Of a stretch of 64,000 bases of DNA, positions 41,921-50,303 are shown in pieces. Every line of letters starts with the position of its first letter. The stretch's first letter is position 1. Source of the DNA: Streptomyces phaeochromogenes (GTDB lineage Bacteria; Actinomycetota; Actinomycetes; Streptomycetales; Streptomycetaceae); contig NZ_LIQZ01000405.1 in NCBI RefSeq assembly GCF_001418655.1, positions 1 to 64,000 of the forward strand, given 5' to 3'. The translations under genes were made by a program, and so were the position numbers. The notes under the pieces are model-generated. The model ran no database searches. It worked only from the letters and a program-made list of their open reading frames with translations, and was not told where the DNA came from.

Positions 41921-43796
41921 CGGACGTCACGCCTTCGGGCCGGATCGGGTGGGCGGGGTCCGGTGGTTCGGCCCACGTCGCCTCGGCCTCGGTATTGGCA
42001 TAGGCCTCGGCGTCGCCGGTCTCGCCGGTGTCACCGGAGTCGCGTCGGCGTGCGCAACTCACCCTCCTGGGCCACCGCACCCCGCCTCCACCCGTGACAG
42101 CCACCGCCCCCAGCAGGGCGAGTGCGGCGGCGGGGGCCAGTACCGCCCATGGGGCCCGTTCCGCGTACGGCTGGTTCTCGGACAGGAGCAGGCCCCACTC
42201 CGGGGACGGCGGTTGCGCGCCGAGGCCCAGGAAGCCGAGGGCTGCGAGGGCCAGGGCGACGCCGGGCAGGCGGAGCAGTGCGTGACGTACGACCGGAGGC
42301 AGGACGGCCGGGAGGAGTTCGTGGCGGAGCAGTTGGAGCGGGCCCGCGCCCAGAGCCCGGGTGGCCGTCAAGTGTGTGGTGGCGCGCTCCTGTTGGAGCA
42401 GTGCCGAGGTGTGGGCCGCGAGCGGTGCCCAGGCGACGGCGGTCACCGCGAGGGCCGGGGTCGAGGGGCCGCTGCCCGCGACGCCCGTGACGAGGAGGGC
42501 CGCGAGGACCGGCGGTACGGCGTTGACCGTGTCGACCAGCGGCCCGGAAACCCGTGGCAGCAGGCCCAGGAGAACGCCCAGCACGAGCGCGGTCGCACTC
42601 ACGGCGAGGGCCAGGGCCAGGGTGCTCAGCGCTCCGTGGCCGACCCGGGCCAGCACATCGCGTCCGAGCCCGTCCGTGCCGAACGGGTGCGCCCAGGAAG
42701 GGGATTGGAGCCGGGCGGTGGTGTCGAGTCGCAGCGGATCGCGGGCAAGCCCCAGCGCGACGACCGCGAGCAGCAAGCCGCCGTACAGCAGGGGCAGGGT
42801 CGTGGGCCGGGGCGGTGTCGGGCGGTGCAGCGACAACAGCGCACCGTCGCGCAGGGCCGGGCCGATCAGCAGCCGCGCCGTGAGCCGGGCCGCCCCTCCC
42901 GCGATCGCCGCCAGCAGGACGAGTGCGAGGGTGCCCGCCTGGAGGACGGGCAGGTCCTGCGCCACCGCGGCCTGGAGGGTCAGCCGTCCGAGCCCGGGGA
43001 TGTCGAAGACCTGCTCCACAGCGACCGCGCCGCCGGTCAGGCCGACGACGAACAGGCCGAAGTTCGGGAGCAGTCCGGGCACACAGCGGCGCAGTGCCTG
43101 CCGGGCGATGCTCCGGCCCGGGACTCCTCGCGCGGCGGCTGCAAGCGCCCACTGCTCGGCGAACGCGCCCGGCAGCAGGTCGTCGAGCATCCGCCCGAGC
43201 AGCGCACCCGCGGGCAGGCCGAGCGAGAGCGCGGGCAGCACCATCCACTGGGGCCCGTACCAGCCGAGCGCGGGCAGCCAGCCGAGCTGCACACCGACGA
43301 CGGCGGCCAGCACCGAGGCGGTCAGGAAGTCGGGCAGCGCGGACAGGAGCGCCGATCCGGTGCCCGCCGAGCGCCGGCCGTCGGGCCGCCGCCCCGCACC
43401 GAGCCGCAGCGTCCGGGCGCACACCGCCCCCGCCGTGAGCACCGCGACAGCCAGTGACCCGCCCATCAGCAGGAGCGAGACCCCGAGCGCCTGGAGCACC
43501 GACGGTGTGACCTCCGCACCGGAGATCCACGACCGGCCCGCGTCACCGTGCAGCAGCCCGCCGAACCAGTCGCCGAGCAGCTTCAACGGTCCGGCATCCA
43601 GGCCGAGTTGCGTGCGGATCGCGTCCAGTACCTCGGGCGTCGGGGCGCGTTCGGCGGACCGCGCCCTGAGCACGGTGAGCGCCGGGTCCGTGCGCGACAG
43701 CCAGGGCAGCAGCCCGACACCGCACAGCAGGGCGGCGACGAGGGCGGCGCGCCAGAGCAGCACCGGCGCCCCGCCGCGGAGGACGGCCTTGAGCAC
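41913..43796 (-). CDS. Fused double permease of a dipeptide/nickel-type ABC importer
   Basis: A 627-residue protein holding two permeases in one chain. The N-terminal half (1-320) is DppB-like with its EAA loop around 217-245. The C-terminal half (335-570) is DppC-like, with HPFGTDGLGRDVLAR (370-384) and its EAA loop around 475-500. After residue 570 there is a ~57-residue hydrophilic tail rich in Glu, Asp, Thr and Ala with no family similarity. The expected one or two ATPase genes are absent between this gene and the overlapping MFS gene. The start is GTG, 15 bases after the lipoprotein stop. Confidence 0.85.
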   Translation of the reverse strand: MLKAVLRGGAPVLLWRAALVAALLCGVGLLPWLSRTDPALTVLRARSAERAPTPEVLDAIRTQLGLDAGPLKLLGDWFGGLLHGDAGRSWISGAEVTPSVLQALGVSLLLMGGSLAVAVLTAGAVCARTLRLGAGRRPDGRRSAGTGSALLSALPDFLTASVLAAVVGVQLGWLPALGWYGPQWMVLPALSLGLPAGALLGRMLDDLLPGAFAEQWALAAAARGVPGRSIARQALRRCVPGLLPNFGLFVVGLTGGAVAVEQVFDIPGLGRLTLQAAVAQDLPVLQAGTLALVLLAAIAGGAARLTARLLIGPALRDGALLSLHRPTPPRPTTLPLLYGGLLLAVVALGLARDPLRLDTTARLQSPSWAHPFGTDGLGRDVLARVGHGALSTLALALAVSATALVLGVLLGLLPRVSGPLVDTVNAVPPVLAALLVTGVAGSGPSTPALAVTAVAWAPLAAHTSALLQQERATTHLTATRALGAGPLQLLRHELLPAVLPPVVRHALLRLPGVALALAALGFLGLGAQPPSPEWGLLLSENQPYAERAPWAVLAPAAALALLGAVAVTGGGGVRWPRRVSCARRRDSGDTGETGDAEAYANTEAEATWAEPPDPAHPIRPEGVTSDA

Positions 43797-43811
43797 GTGC
43801 GCCGCCGCCCG

Positions 43812-45311
43812 TCAGCGCCGCGTGCCGACGCCGACGAGGCCGCGCTCGTACGGGTCGAGCTGCACACCGCTGACCGCGGCACCGACGCCGGTGATGATCC
43901 GCTGGTGGACCAGCGGCACGACGGCGTCCGTGCCGAGGATCGCCGCTTCGGCGGTCATCGCCGCGTCCTGCCGCTCGGCGGTGTCGGTGACCTTCTCGGC
44001 CTCGGCGACGGCCTTGTCGACGCTCCTGTCGCACAGCAGCGCGAGGTTGTAACTGCCCTTGCAGGTGTAGTCGCTGGCAAGGATCGAGACGGGGTCTCCG
44101 GTGTCGAGCATGGTGTTGCGGGCGGACACGAACGCGTCGAACTTCCCGGCCAGCGCGTCGCTTTCGAGCCGCGAGTACTCGCGCACCTCCAGCTTCACCG
44201 TGAACCCGGCGTTCTCCAGCTGCTGCTTGAGCACCTGGGCGACCTCGGGCAGCTCGGGCCGGTTGTCGTACGTGGCCACGGTGACCGATGTGCCGTCGAC
44301 GGCCGCCGCTCCGGCCCTCCCGGTCGGCTTGACCCGCTTGTCGGCCGCCCAGGTCAGGGCGGGTCCGTAGATGCCGACGCCGGGGTCGGCGTGCCCTTCG
44401 TAGACGCCCTTGGCGAGGGCCGAGGTGTTGATCGCCTCGCGGGCGGCGGCCCGTGCCTTCGGATCCTTGAAGGCGCCCTTCTCGGTGTTGAGCAGCAGGC
44501 TCGTGGTGCGGGTGGTGGCCGTCTCGCGGCGGGTCACCTCGTCGAGGGAGGTCACCTGCGAGACCGGCACGGCCTCCGCGACGTCGACGCCGCCGGTACG
44601 CAGCGCGTTCGTACGGGCCGTGCCGTCGGCTATGAACCTCGCGTCGACGCCGGAGAACTGGGCGCGGCCACCCCAGTAGTCGTCGAAGCGGTCCAGGGTG
44701 GCCGCGGTGGTGCCGGTGACCTTGGTGAGCTCGAAGGGCCCGGTGGCGGTGCCGACCGGGCTGACGGCGCCCTTCTCAGCGTACGCCTCGGCGGAGAGGA
44801 CCACCAGGCCGGGGCTCGACAGCCGCAGCGGCAGTGCCGGGTCGGGGTCGGCGGTGGTCACCCGGACGCGTCGCTCGCCCGCGGCCTCGGCGGTGAGTTC
44901 GACGCCGGACAGGGCGGCGGTCACGGGCTCGGCGCCCGCGGCGCGGGTGAGGGCCGCGGCGACGGCCTTCGGGGTGACCTCGGTGCCGTCCTGGAAGGCC
45001 GCGTCCCGCAGGGTGAACAGCCAACCGCGGTCGTTCTCACGGCTCCACGACTCGGCGAGCGCGGGAGTGGCGGCGCCGTTGGCGTCGAGGCGGGTCAGTC
45101 CCTCGGTCACGCCGAGCCGGCTGAGAAGCGTGGCGTCGGCCCCGTACGGGTTGAAGTTCTCGGCGGGCGGGAAGGCCATCGCGACCCTCAGGCGGGAGCC
45201 TCCCCCGCCGCCGGAGGACTCCTCCCCGCCCTCGGAGGCGAAGCAGCCGGTGAGCAGAGGGGCGAGCAGCAGGCCGGCGACGAGCCGGCGACGGCGCGGC
45301 AGAAAGCGCAT
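43812..45311 (-). CDS. Lipoprotein solute-binding protein (peptide/nickel family SBP_bac_5)
   Basis: A 499-residue lipoprotein. The signal ends in a lipobox LTGC with the modified Cys23, followed by a Ser/Gly linker. The body matches the DppA/OppA/NikA group: FTLRDAAFQDGTEVTPKAVAAAL is the family signature. It feeds the fused permease downstream. ATG 45311 is chosen because it places the Arg-rich n-region directly before the lipobox. A G9 tract begins 16 bases upstream of the start and could affect expression if its length varies. Ligand could be a peptide or metal chelate. Confidence 0.88.
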   Translation of the reverse strand: MRFLPRRRRLVAGLLLAPLLTGCFASEGGEESSGGGGGSRLRVAMAFPPAENFNPYGADATLLSRLGVTEGLTRLDANGAATPALAESWSRENDRGWLFTLRDAAFQDGTEVTPKAVAAALTRAAGAEPVTAALSGVELTAEAAGERRVRVTTADPDPALPLRLSSPGLVVLSAEAYAEKGAVSPVGTATGPFELTKVTGTTAATLDRFDDYWGGRAQFSGVDARFIADGTARTNALRTGGVDVAEAVPVSQVTSLDEVTRRETATTRTTSLLLNTEKGAFKDPKARAAAREAINTSALAKGVYEGHADPGVGIYGPALTWAADKRVKPTGRAGAAAVDGTSVTVATYDNRPELPEVAQVLKQQLENAGFTVKLEVREYSRLESDALAGKFDAFVSARNTMLDTGDPVSILASDYTCKGSYNLALLCDRSVDKAVAEAEKVTDTAERQDAAMTAEAAILGTDAVVPLVHQRIITGVGAAVSGVQLDPYERGLVGVGTRR

Positions 45312-45326
45312 GGTCTCTTTCTTCGT

Positions 45327-45351
45327 GGGGGGGGGAGATTCGGTGGGGGGG
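45327..45351. repeat. G9 and G7 homopolymer tracts upstream of lipoprotein gene
   Basis: Nine consecutive G (45327-45335) and seven (45345-45351) separated by AGATTCGGT. They lie in the 5' untranslated region of the lipoprotein gene on the minus strand (as C tracts). No comparable tract was noticed elsewhere in the window. Confidence 0.8.
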
Positions 45352-45367
45352 CGACGCACGCACAGTG

Positions 45368-45457
45368 GATGCGTCAGGACAGCGGGTCCGTCAGGGCAGG
45401 GATGTCCCTCAGAGCAGGGAAGTCCGCCAGGCCAGGGAAGTTCGTCAGGCCAGGGGG
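45368..45457. repeat. Five-unit 18-bp degenerate tandem repeat
   Basis: Units begin at 45368, 45386, 45404, 45422 and 45440; the consensus is GTCCGTCAGGCCAGGGAA. The last unit covers the stop codon of the GNAT gene. Because 18 is a multiple of three, TCA (minus-strand TGA) recurs in the same frame in four of the five units. Confidence 0.85.
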
Positions 45458-45978
45458 ACTTCGAAGTGCACGATCCGCTGCCCGCCGCCCGGTTCCTCGC
45501 GCTCGTCGTGGACCACCTTGCCGTGGGACCGCCAGAACGCCTCGGCGCCGGGTACCGCCGGGTCGGTGTGCAGATAGACGGCGCGGTAGCCGCCGTCCGC
45601 CGCCGCGAAGTCGAGGAGCTCGCCGACCAGCCGCCGGGCCAGGCCCTGTCGCCGGTGATCGGCGCGCGTGTACACGCGGCGCAGTTGGGCGGTTTCCCCG
45701 GAGGGGTAGCGCTCGGCGAGGTGGCGCGGGTTGGGCGGGTGAGCCGGGCCCCGGGAGTCGAGCGCGGCGGTCGCGGCCACCGTGCCGTCCCGCTCGTCGA
45801 CCGCGACCAGCAGGGTGTGCCGCTCGGGTGCGAGGTAGAAGGAGTCCAGGTCGATGATGTCGCGGTGCCAGCGCGGTACGTACCCGGTGCCGAAGTCCCG
45901 GTAGACGGTGTCGAGCATCACGGACCGCGCGCCGTCGAGGTCGTCGGGGGTCGCCGTTCTTATGCAGTAGTCGCGCAC
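45445..45978 (-). CDS. GNAT-family N-acetyltransferase
   Basis: A 177-residue acetyl-CoA-dependent transferase. Motif A is QLRRVYTRADHRRQGLARRL, with the acetyl-CoA pyrophosphate loop HRRQGLA; the C-terminal VYLHTDPAVPGAEAFWRSHG is motif B. The GTG at 45978 is preferred: a TATGAT -10 element lies six bases upstream and there is no ribosome site, so the mRNA is probably leaderless. The acceptor substrate is unknown. Confidence 0.85.
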   Translation of the reverse strand: MRDYCIRTATPDDLDGARSVMLDTVYRDFGTGYVPRWHRDIIDLDSFYLAPERHTLLVAVDERDGTVAATAALDSRGPAHPPNPRHLAERYPSGETAQLRRVYTRADHRRQGLARRLVGELLDFAAADGGYRAVYLHTDPAVPGAEAFWRSHGKVVHDEREEPGGGQRIVHFEVPLA

Positions 45979-45984
45979 TTGCGC

Positions 45985-45990
45985 ATCATA
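45985..45990 (-). promoter_or_regulatory. -10 element for leaderless GNAT transcript
   Basis: TATGAT on the minus strand, followed by GCGCAA and then the GTG start codon. No good -35 hexamer is seen at 17-18 bp. Confidence 0.45.
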
Positions 45991-45994
45991 TGCA

Positions 45995-46492
45995 TTAAGG
46001 CTGTGCGGAGCCGTCCGGGGTGTCGTCGCCGTGCCCGTCGGAGGTGGCGTCCACCCGACGCCAGGAGCCCTTCCACACCACCCAGACATGGCCGTCCGGC
46101 CCGTGGTGCACCTTCAGTCCGTCGACGACGGCGAGCAGCGGCAGGTTCTTGGCGCCGACCTGGTCGCAGGAGTCCAGTGAGACCTTGACGTCGTCGGTGG
46201 CGGCCACGGTGATGCCGGTGAGGTCCGCGGTGAGCACGATCCGGCAGGTGTCGGCGGCGCTGCGCGCCAGCAGGCACTTGCTCGCGGAGCGGCCGGCGTC
46301 GAGGACCGGGGTGACGAAGGACAGCGGGGCGTCGATCACCCGCGTCACCGCCGCGGCGGCCTCCTCGGCGGCGAGCTCCCCGTCCGCGCGGGAGAAATGG
46401 GCGGTGAACTCCATCTCCTGCACCGGTTCCATGAGCCCGCACTCGGTCAGCAGTGGCGGACCGCCCGACGGAGTGCGTACCGGCGTTCCCAC
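45995..46492 (-). CDS. Hypothetical protein, unrecognised family
   Basis: A 165-residue soluble protein. No known domain is recognised. It has a central VLTADLTGITVAATDDVKVSLDS region that looks beta-rich, followed by HHGPDGHVWVVWKGSWRRVD, and a charged, Gly/Asp-rich tail. The start is GTG 46492, chosen because a full AAGGAGG sits seven bases upstream; ATG 46531 upstream has no such site. It ends 17 bases before the GNAT start, but that gene has its own promoter element. Confidence 0.7.
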   Translation of the reverse strand: MGTPVRTPSGGPPLLTECGLMEPVQEMEFTAHFSRADGELAAEEAAAAVTRVIDAPLSFVTPVLDAGRSASKCLLARSAADTCRIVLTADLTGITVAATDDVKVSLDSCDQVGAKNLPLLAVVDGLKVHHGPDGHVWVVWKGSWRRVDATSDGHGDDTPDGSAQP

Positions 46493-46807
46493 CGCCAACC
46501 CTCCTTGGTCAGACAGTTCATGGTCAGTCATACGAACACAGCTCGTGAACATTCGTGCGGACAACGGGCAGAAACGCGGCCCGTGACTGCGGCCCGTGAC
46601 CGGGGCAGCACGGCGACCCTACGTCCGCAACACCCCCTTGCACAGGGCATGTTGAGTAAACACAAAGACCAAAAGTCAACCGTTGCAGCTGAAATTCACT
46701 GGGTCGAGTGAACTAGATCTTGTGGACGAGGCGGCATGGATGGTTCGGCCGCGGGCGGGGTAGCTACCGAGATCGAATACGCCCTCCCCTGCAGAGGTGG
46801 AGCCGAC
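46493..46807. other. 315-bp divergent intergenic region
   Basis: No gene is supported. It is relatively A/T-rich around 46650-46720 compared with its surroundings. It holds the ribosome site of the hypothetical gene at one end and a SigB-like promoter for the STAS gene at the other. Confidence 0.5.
46738..46763 (+). promoter_or_regulatory. SigB-type stress promoter candidate for the STAS gene
   Basis: GGAT-N16-GGGTAG, matching the Streptomyces SigB/SigF-group consensus GNNT-N14-16-GGGTAC/T except for the last base. It ends 45 bases before ATG 46808. Confidence 0.45.
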
Positions 46808-47245
46808 ATGTCGCCGGATTCCCAAGACCAGGCCCCCGGGCTGCCCGAGTGCGGCACCGCGGAGTCGGAAGCGCCCACGGCGAGTCCGTACGCCCACAGC
46901 TACGCGAGCGGCGGGTTCACCGTCGTCGAGGTGCTGGGCGAGATCGACATGGCGACGGCCGGTGCCCTGGCCGAGCATCTGGACGCCGTGACCGCGGGCC
47001 GGGCGCCCCAGGTCCTGGTCGACCTCCGCCGGGTCGCCTTCTTCGACTGCTCAGGGCTGCGCGTGCTGTGCAGGGCCGACCGCCGGGCGAAGGAGCGGGG
47101 CGGCTCCCTCCGCCTCGTCTCCGACCAGCCCCGCATCCACCGGCTGTTACGCGCCTCGGGGCTCCTCAGCCGCTTCCCGCCCCTGCCGGCACTTCCTCCT
47201 CCGTCCCGTCCGGGAAGCGCACCACCACCGCTCCCGCCGCGGTGA
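46808..47245 (+). CDS. STAS-domain anti-sigma factor antagonist
   Basis: A 145-residue anti-anti-sigma factor of the RsbV/BldG group. The STAS domain covers about 35-130. The phosphorylation site is Ser82 in FFDCSGLRVL. An unphosphorylated form would bind an RsbW-like kinase and release its sigma factor. The SpoIIE phosphatases at 13784 and 25105 are possible partners, but they are far away. The start has GAGGTGGAG upstream. The Pro-rich last 15 residues overlap the 3' end of the convergent DUF2264 gene by 80 bp. A SigB-like promoter suggests feedback control. Confidence 0.88.
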   Translation: MSPDSQDQAPGLPECGTAESEAPTASPYAHSYASGGFTVVEVLGEIDMATAGALAEHLDAVTAGRAPQVLVDLRRVAFFDCSGLRVLCRADRRAKERGGSLRLVSDQPRIHRLLRASGLLSRFPPLPALPPPSRPGSAPPPLPPR

Positions 47246-49142
47246 CACGTGTACCGGCCCGCGCCCGCAGCGCCTCAGGGTCACAGGGCCGCACCGGATC
47301 GGCGCTCAGCACGACGAGCGTGACCAGGAGATGCGGGCGCCCCGGGTGGCCTGCCAGGCGCAGGCAGGGTGTGGCGGAGTACTCGCCGTAGGCGTTGGCG
47401 CCACGGACCTGTACGACGGCACCGTGCGACGGGCCGTCGGCCCCGGGTTCCTCCCACCCGTGCAGCGCCACGACCGCGCTCGTGAGGCCGTCCGCCTCGC
47501 GACGCGCCAGCGCCCAGCCGGGCCCCGCCGCCTCGGTCAACGGCCCGCTGTCGTCGGCCAGGGCCCAACCCCCTTCGCGTACGACGGCTCCCGGCGGCCC
47601 TTCGAAGCGGTGGACCCGGATCTCCCAGGGGCCGTGGACCACGCTGGTCGTCTCGATGCGGTGGCCCTGGTCGGAGCCCGGCAGGACCGCCCGGTGCCAG
47701 GACGCCGCCCGGCGGCCCTCCGTGCCGAGGGGATGGATCCGGCCTCGTCCGGAGACCGCCGTCCCGTCCGCCGTGAGCAGAGCGAGGTGGCTGTCGGGCC
47801 CGGTCGCGGGACCGTCCACGGGGGTGTCGGGTGCCGTGGCGCTGGAATACGCGAACTTCGCGTAGTGCGGGCTGTCCTCGGCCTCGGCGGGCGGCGGTGG
47901 CAGGCGGTCGCTGCCGTGGTTGACGAGTCGTACGATCCCGTCGGCGGCGGTCGAGTGGAGCAGCCAGCCGGGAGCGGGCAGCGCCAGATACGCGTCCGCG
48001 GTTTCCACCGGGCCCGGTTCCTCGGGAGCCGTCCAGACGGGATGGCCGGCGGGGAGCAGCAGCCCGAGGAACGCTTTGCTCGCCCAGTACGGGGAAGCGG
48101 GACCCGAGTACCGCTGGGTGACGGGAAGGAAGGGCCGGTACCAGCCCAGGCTCAGCAGTCCCCGTTCATCCGGCACCCCGCGTTCGGTGAAGTGCTTGAG
48201 GGCGCCCGAGGCCAGACGGCGGGTGCGGCCGGGCGGCAGCGGGGTCGCGTCGGCGAGCGCTCCGGCCCACAGCGGGGCGGCCGTCGCGTAGCGGTAGGTG
48301 AGGGAGCGGCCCTGGTGGACGGGTGCGCCGTCCGAGCCGAAGAAGTACTGGTGGGTGCCGAGGAACGCGCGCAGGCGGGCCCGGTGGACCTCCGTCAGCG
48401 AGGCGTCCGCGCGGGGTCCGGCGATGCGGGCCCACAGGATCGGGTACAGGTGCAGGGCCCAGCCGTTGTAGTAGTCGAACTTGCGGCCGTCGCCGTCGGT
48501 GTACCAGCCGTCGCCCCGGTACCAGTCCTCCAGCCGCGCCAGGCCGCCGTCGATCTCGGCGCGGCTGTGCGGGGCGCCCACGGAGGCGAGGAACTCCTCG
48601 GTGACGACCTGGAAGAGCCGCCAGTTGGAGTCGTTGGCCCGGGCGCCGACGAATCCGCCGAGCCAGGCGGCCACCCGCTGGCGTACCGCGTCGTCGAGCC
48701 GGTCCCAGATCCACGGCCTGGTCTCGTGCAGGGCGATCGCGATCGAGGCGGCCTCGACCATCGGCTGGGCCCGGTCGGCGATGGGCGGCCAGCGCTCGGC
48801 GCCCTCCGGGTCGGTGCCGGCGGCGAGTCCGGCCGCGTACCGCTCGATCAGCTCCGGCGGGACGCGCCCGCCGGAGCCCGCGATACGGCAGGCGGCAAGC
48901 AGGAACGAGCGGGCGTAGCCCTCCAGGCCGTCGGACCAGGATCCGGCGTGGCCGGGCCGGCCTGGCAGCCGGTACTGGGCCAATTTCCTTGACGCGTAGG
49001 GGAGTAGACCGTCCAGGAGCCGGTCGGCCAGCGCCTCCCAGTGGGCGCGGGTCCAGCCGGTGACGGGTGACCGTACGGGGTCGGGGGGCGGCAGGAAGGA
49101 CGAGTGCGTCGGGTCGGTGAGCGACACGTGCGGCGCGGTCAT
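47166..49142 (-). CDS. DUF2264-domain protein of a sugar-uptake operon
   Basis: A 658-residue soluble protein. The N-terminal ~370 residues form an alpha/alpha-toroid-like region containing the DUF2264 features GWALHLYPILWARI and FFGSDGAPVHQGRSLTYRYA. The C-terminal ~250 residues are beta-rich, as in polysaccharide lyases and unsaturated glucuronyl hydrolases. No signal peptide is present. Its place beside a LacI regulator, a sugar-binding lipoprotein and two permeases suggests it degrades an imported oligosaccharide. The exact chemistry of DUF2264 is not established to my knowledge. Confidence 0.85.
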   Translation of the reverse strand: MTAPHVSLTDPTHSSFLPPPDPVRSPVTGWTRAHWEALADRLLDGLLPYASRKLAQYRLPGRPGHAGSWSDGLEGYARSFLLAACRIAGSGGRVPPELIERYAAGLAAGTDPEGAERWPPIADRAQPMVEAASIAIALHETRPWIWDRLDDAVRQRVAAWLGGFVGARANDSNWRLFQVVTEEFLASVGAPHSRAEIDGGLARLEDWYRGDGWYTDGDGRKFDYYNGWALHLYPILWARIAGPRADASLTEVHRARLRAFLGTHQYFFGSDGAPVHQGRSLTYRYATAAPLWAGALADATPLPPGRTRRLASGALKHFTERGVPDERGLLSLGWYRPFLPVTQRYSGPASPYWASKAFLGLLLPAGHPVWTAPEEPGPVETADAYLALPAPGWLLHSTAADGIVRLVNHGSDRLPPPPAEAEDSPHYAKFAYSSATAPDTPVDGPATGPDSHLALLTADGTAVSGRGRIHPLGTEGRRAASWHRAVLPGSDQGHRIETTSVVHGPWEIRVHRFEGPPGAVVREGGWALADDSGPLTEAAGPGWALARREADGLTSAVVALHGWEEPGADGPSHGAVVQVRGANAYGEYSATPCLRLAGHPGRPHLLVTLVVLSADPVRPCDPEALRARAGTRVTAAGAVVVRFPDGTEEEVPAGAGSG

Positions 49143-49160
49143 ACGGGGGTGGGTCCTCCG

Positions 49161-50264
49161 TCAGTGGGGGTGGTCGGGCGCCTCGTCGCGCGGCGCCTGC
49201 GGGGGCGGCTGGACGCTGTCGCGTACGACGATGTGGGTGCCGAGCAGATGGTGGGCGCCCGCGGCGTGCTCGGGGTCGCGCAGGGCGATGCGTACGGCGG
49301 CCCGGCCGAGTTCCTCGGCGGGGGTGCGCACGGTGGTGAGCGGCGGGTTGAAGTCCTCGGCGAGCGGTATGTCGTTGTAGCCGACGACGGAGATGTCGTG
49401 GGGCACGCGCAGCCCGGCTTCGGTGATGGCCCGCAGGGCTCCGGCGGCGACCATGTCGTCCCCGGCGAAGACGGCCGTGAAGTCCGGTGTCTCCTTGAGG
49501 AGTTGGGTCATCGCGCGGTGGCCCGCCGCCCGGCCGAGGCCGCAGTCGACGACGTGGGCTGCCTCGGGCGGCAGGCCGTGCTCGGCGAGCGCCGCTCGGT
49601 AGCCGGCGACGCGCGCGTCGAGGGCCGTGTTGCCGGGCAGTCCGCCGAGGAACACGATCCCGCGGTGGCCCGCCGAGAGGAGATGGCCGGTGATGGCGTG
49701 CGCGCCGGCCTCGTTGTCGAACTCGACGACGAGCGCGGGGATGTCGGGGTCGGGCGAGGGCCGTCCGCACAGCACGAGGCGCGCGCCGGCCGAGTCGAGG
49801 GCCTGGGCGTAGTGCGCGACGCGCTCGCGGTAGGCGTCGTCCTCGACGACCCCGCCGACGAGGACGACCAGCCGGGCCCCCTCCTCACGCATCAACTGCA
49901 CGAATTCCAGCTCGCGTTGCGGGTCCCCGCCGGTGGTGCCGACCAGGCACAGCCAGCCGCGGGAGGCCGCCTCGGCCTCGACTCCCTCGGCGACCTGCGC
50001 GTAGAAGGGGCTGGTGACCTGACGCAGGACGACGGCGACCATCTTGCGCCCGCCGCCGACCAGGGCGCGGGCGTGCGCGTTGGCCACGTAGTCGAGATCG
50101 CGGGAGGCGCGCAGCACCCGGGCCCGGGTCGACGCGGGCACGGGGTGGTTGCCGCTGAGCACGCGCGAGACGGTGGCCATGGACACGCCTGCCCGCTCGG
50201 CGACCTCGCGAATGGTGACGCGTCGCTTCGCCGTCGGCTCCGCCTCTGCCATGTCGTTGCCCAT
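49161..50264 (-). CDS. LacI-family transcriptional regulator
   Basis: A 367-residue sugar-responsive repressor. The HTH is VTIREVAERAGVSMATVSRVLSG (16-38), with the hinge helix near VPASTRARVLRA. The rest is a periplasmic-binding-like ligand domain. It sits in the sugar operon between DUF2264 and the binding protein. Its probable operators are the AAACGTTT palindromes near the operon start. ATG 50264 is used; ATG 50252 is an alternative behind GGGGAG. Confidence 0.92.
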   Translation of the reverse strand: MGNDMAEAEPTAKRRVTIREVAERAGVSMATVSRVLSGNHPVPASTRARVLRASRDLDYVANAHARALVGGGRKMVAVVLRQVTSPFYAQVAEGVEAEAASRGWLCLVGTTGGDPQRELEFVQLMREEGARLVVLVGGVVEDDAYRERVAHYAQALDSAGARLVLCGRPSPDPDIPALVVEFDNEAGAHAITGHLLSAGHRGIVFLGGLPGNTALDARVAGYRAALAEHGLPPEAAHVVDCGLGRAAGHRAMTQLLKETPDFTAVFAGDDMVAAGALRAITEAGLRVPHDISVVGYNDIPLAEDFNPPLTTVRTPAEELGRAAVRIALRDPEHAAGAHHLLGTHIVVRDSVQPPPQAPRDEAPDHPH

Positions 50265-50303
50265 CTCCCCGTGTCTCCCCTCACAACCGCCCGACCTGCC
50301 GCG

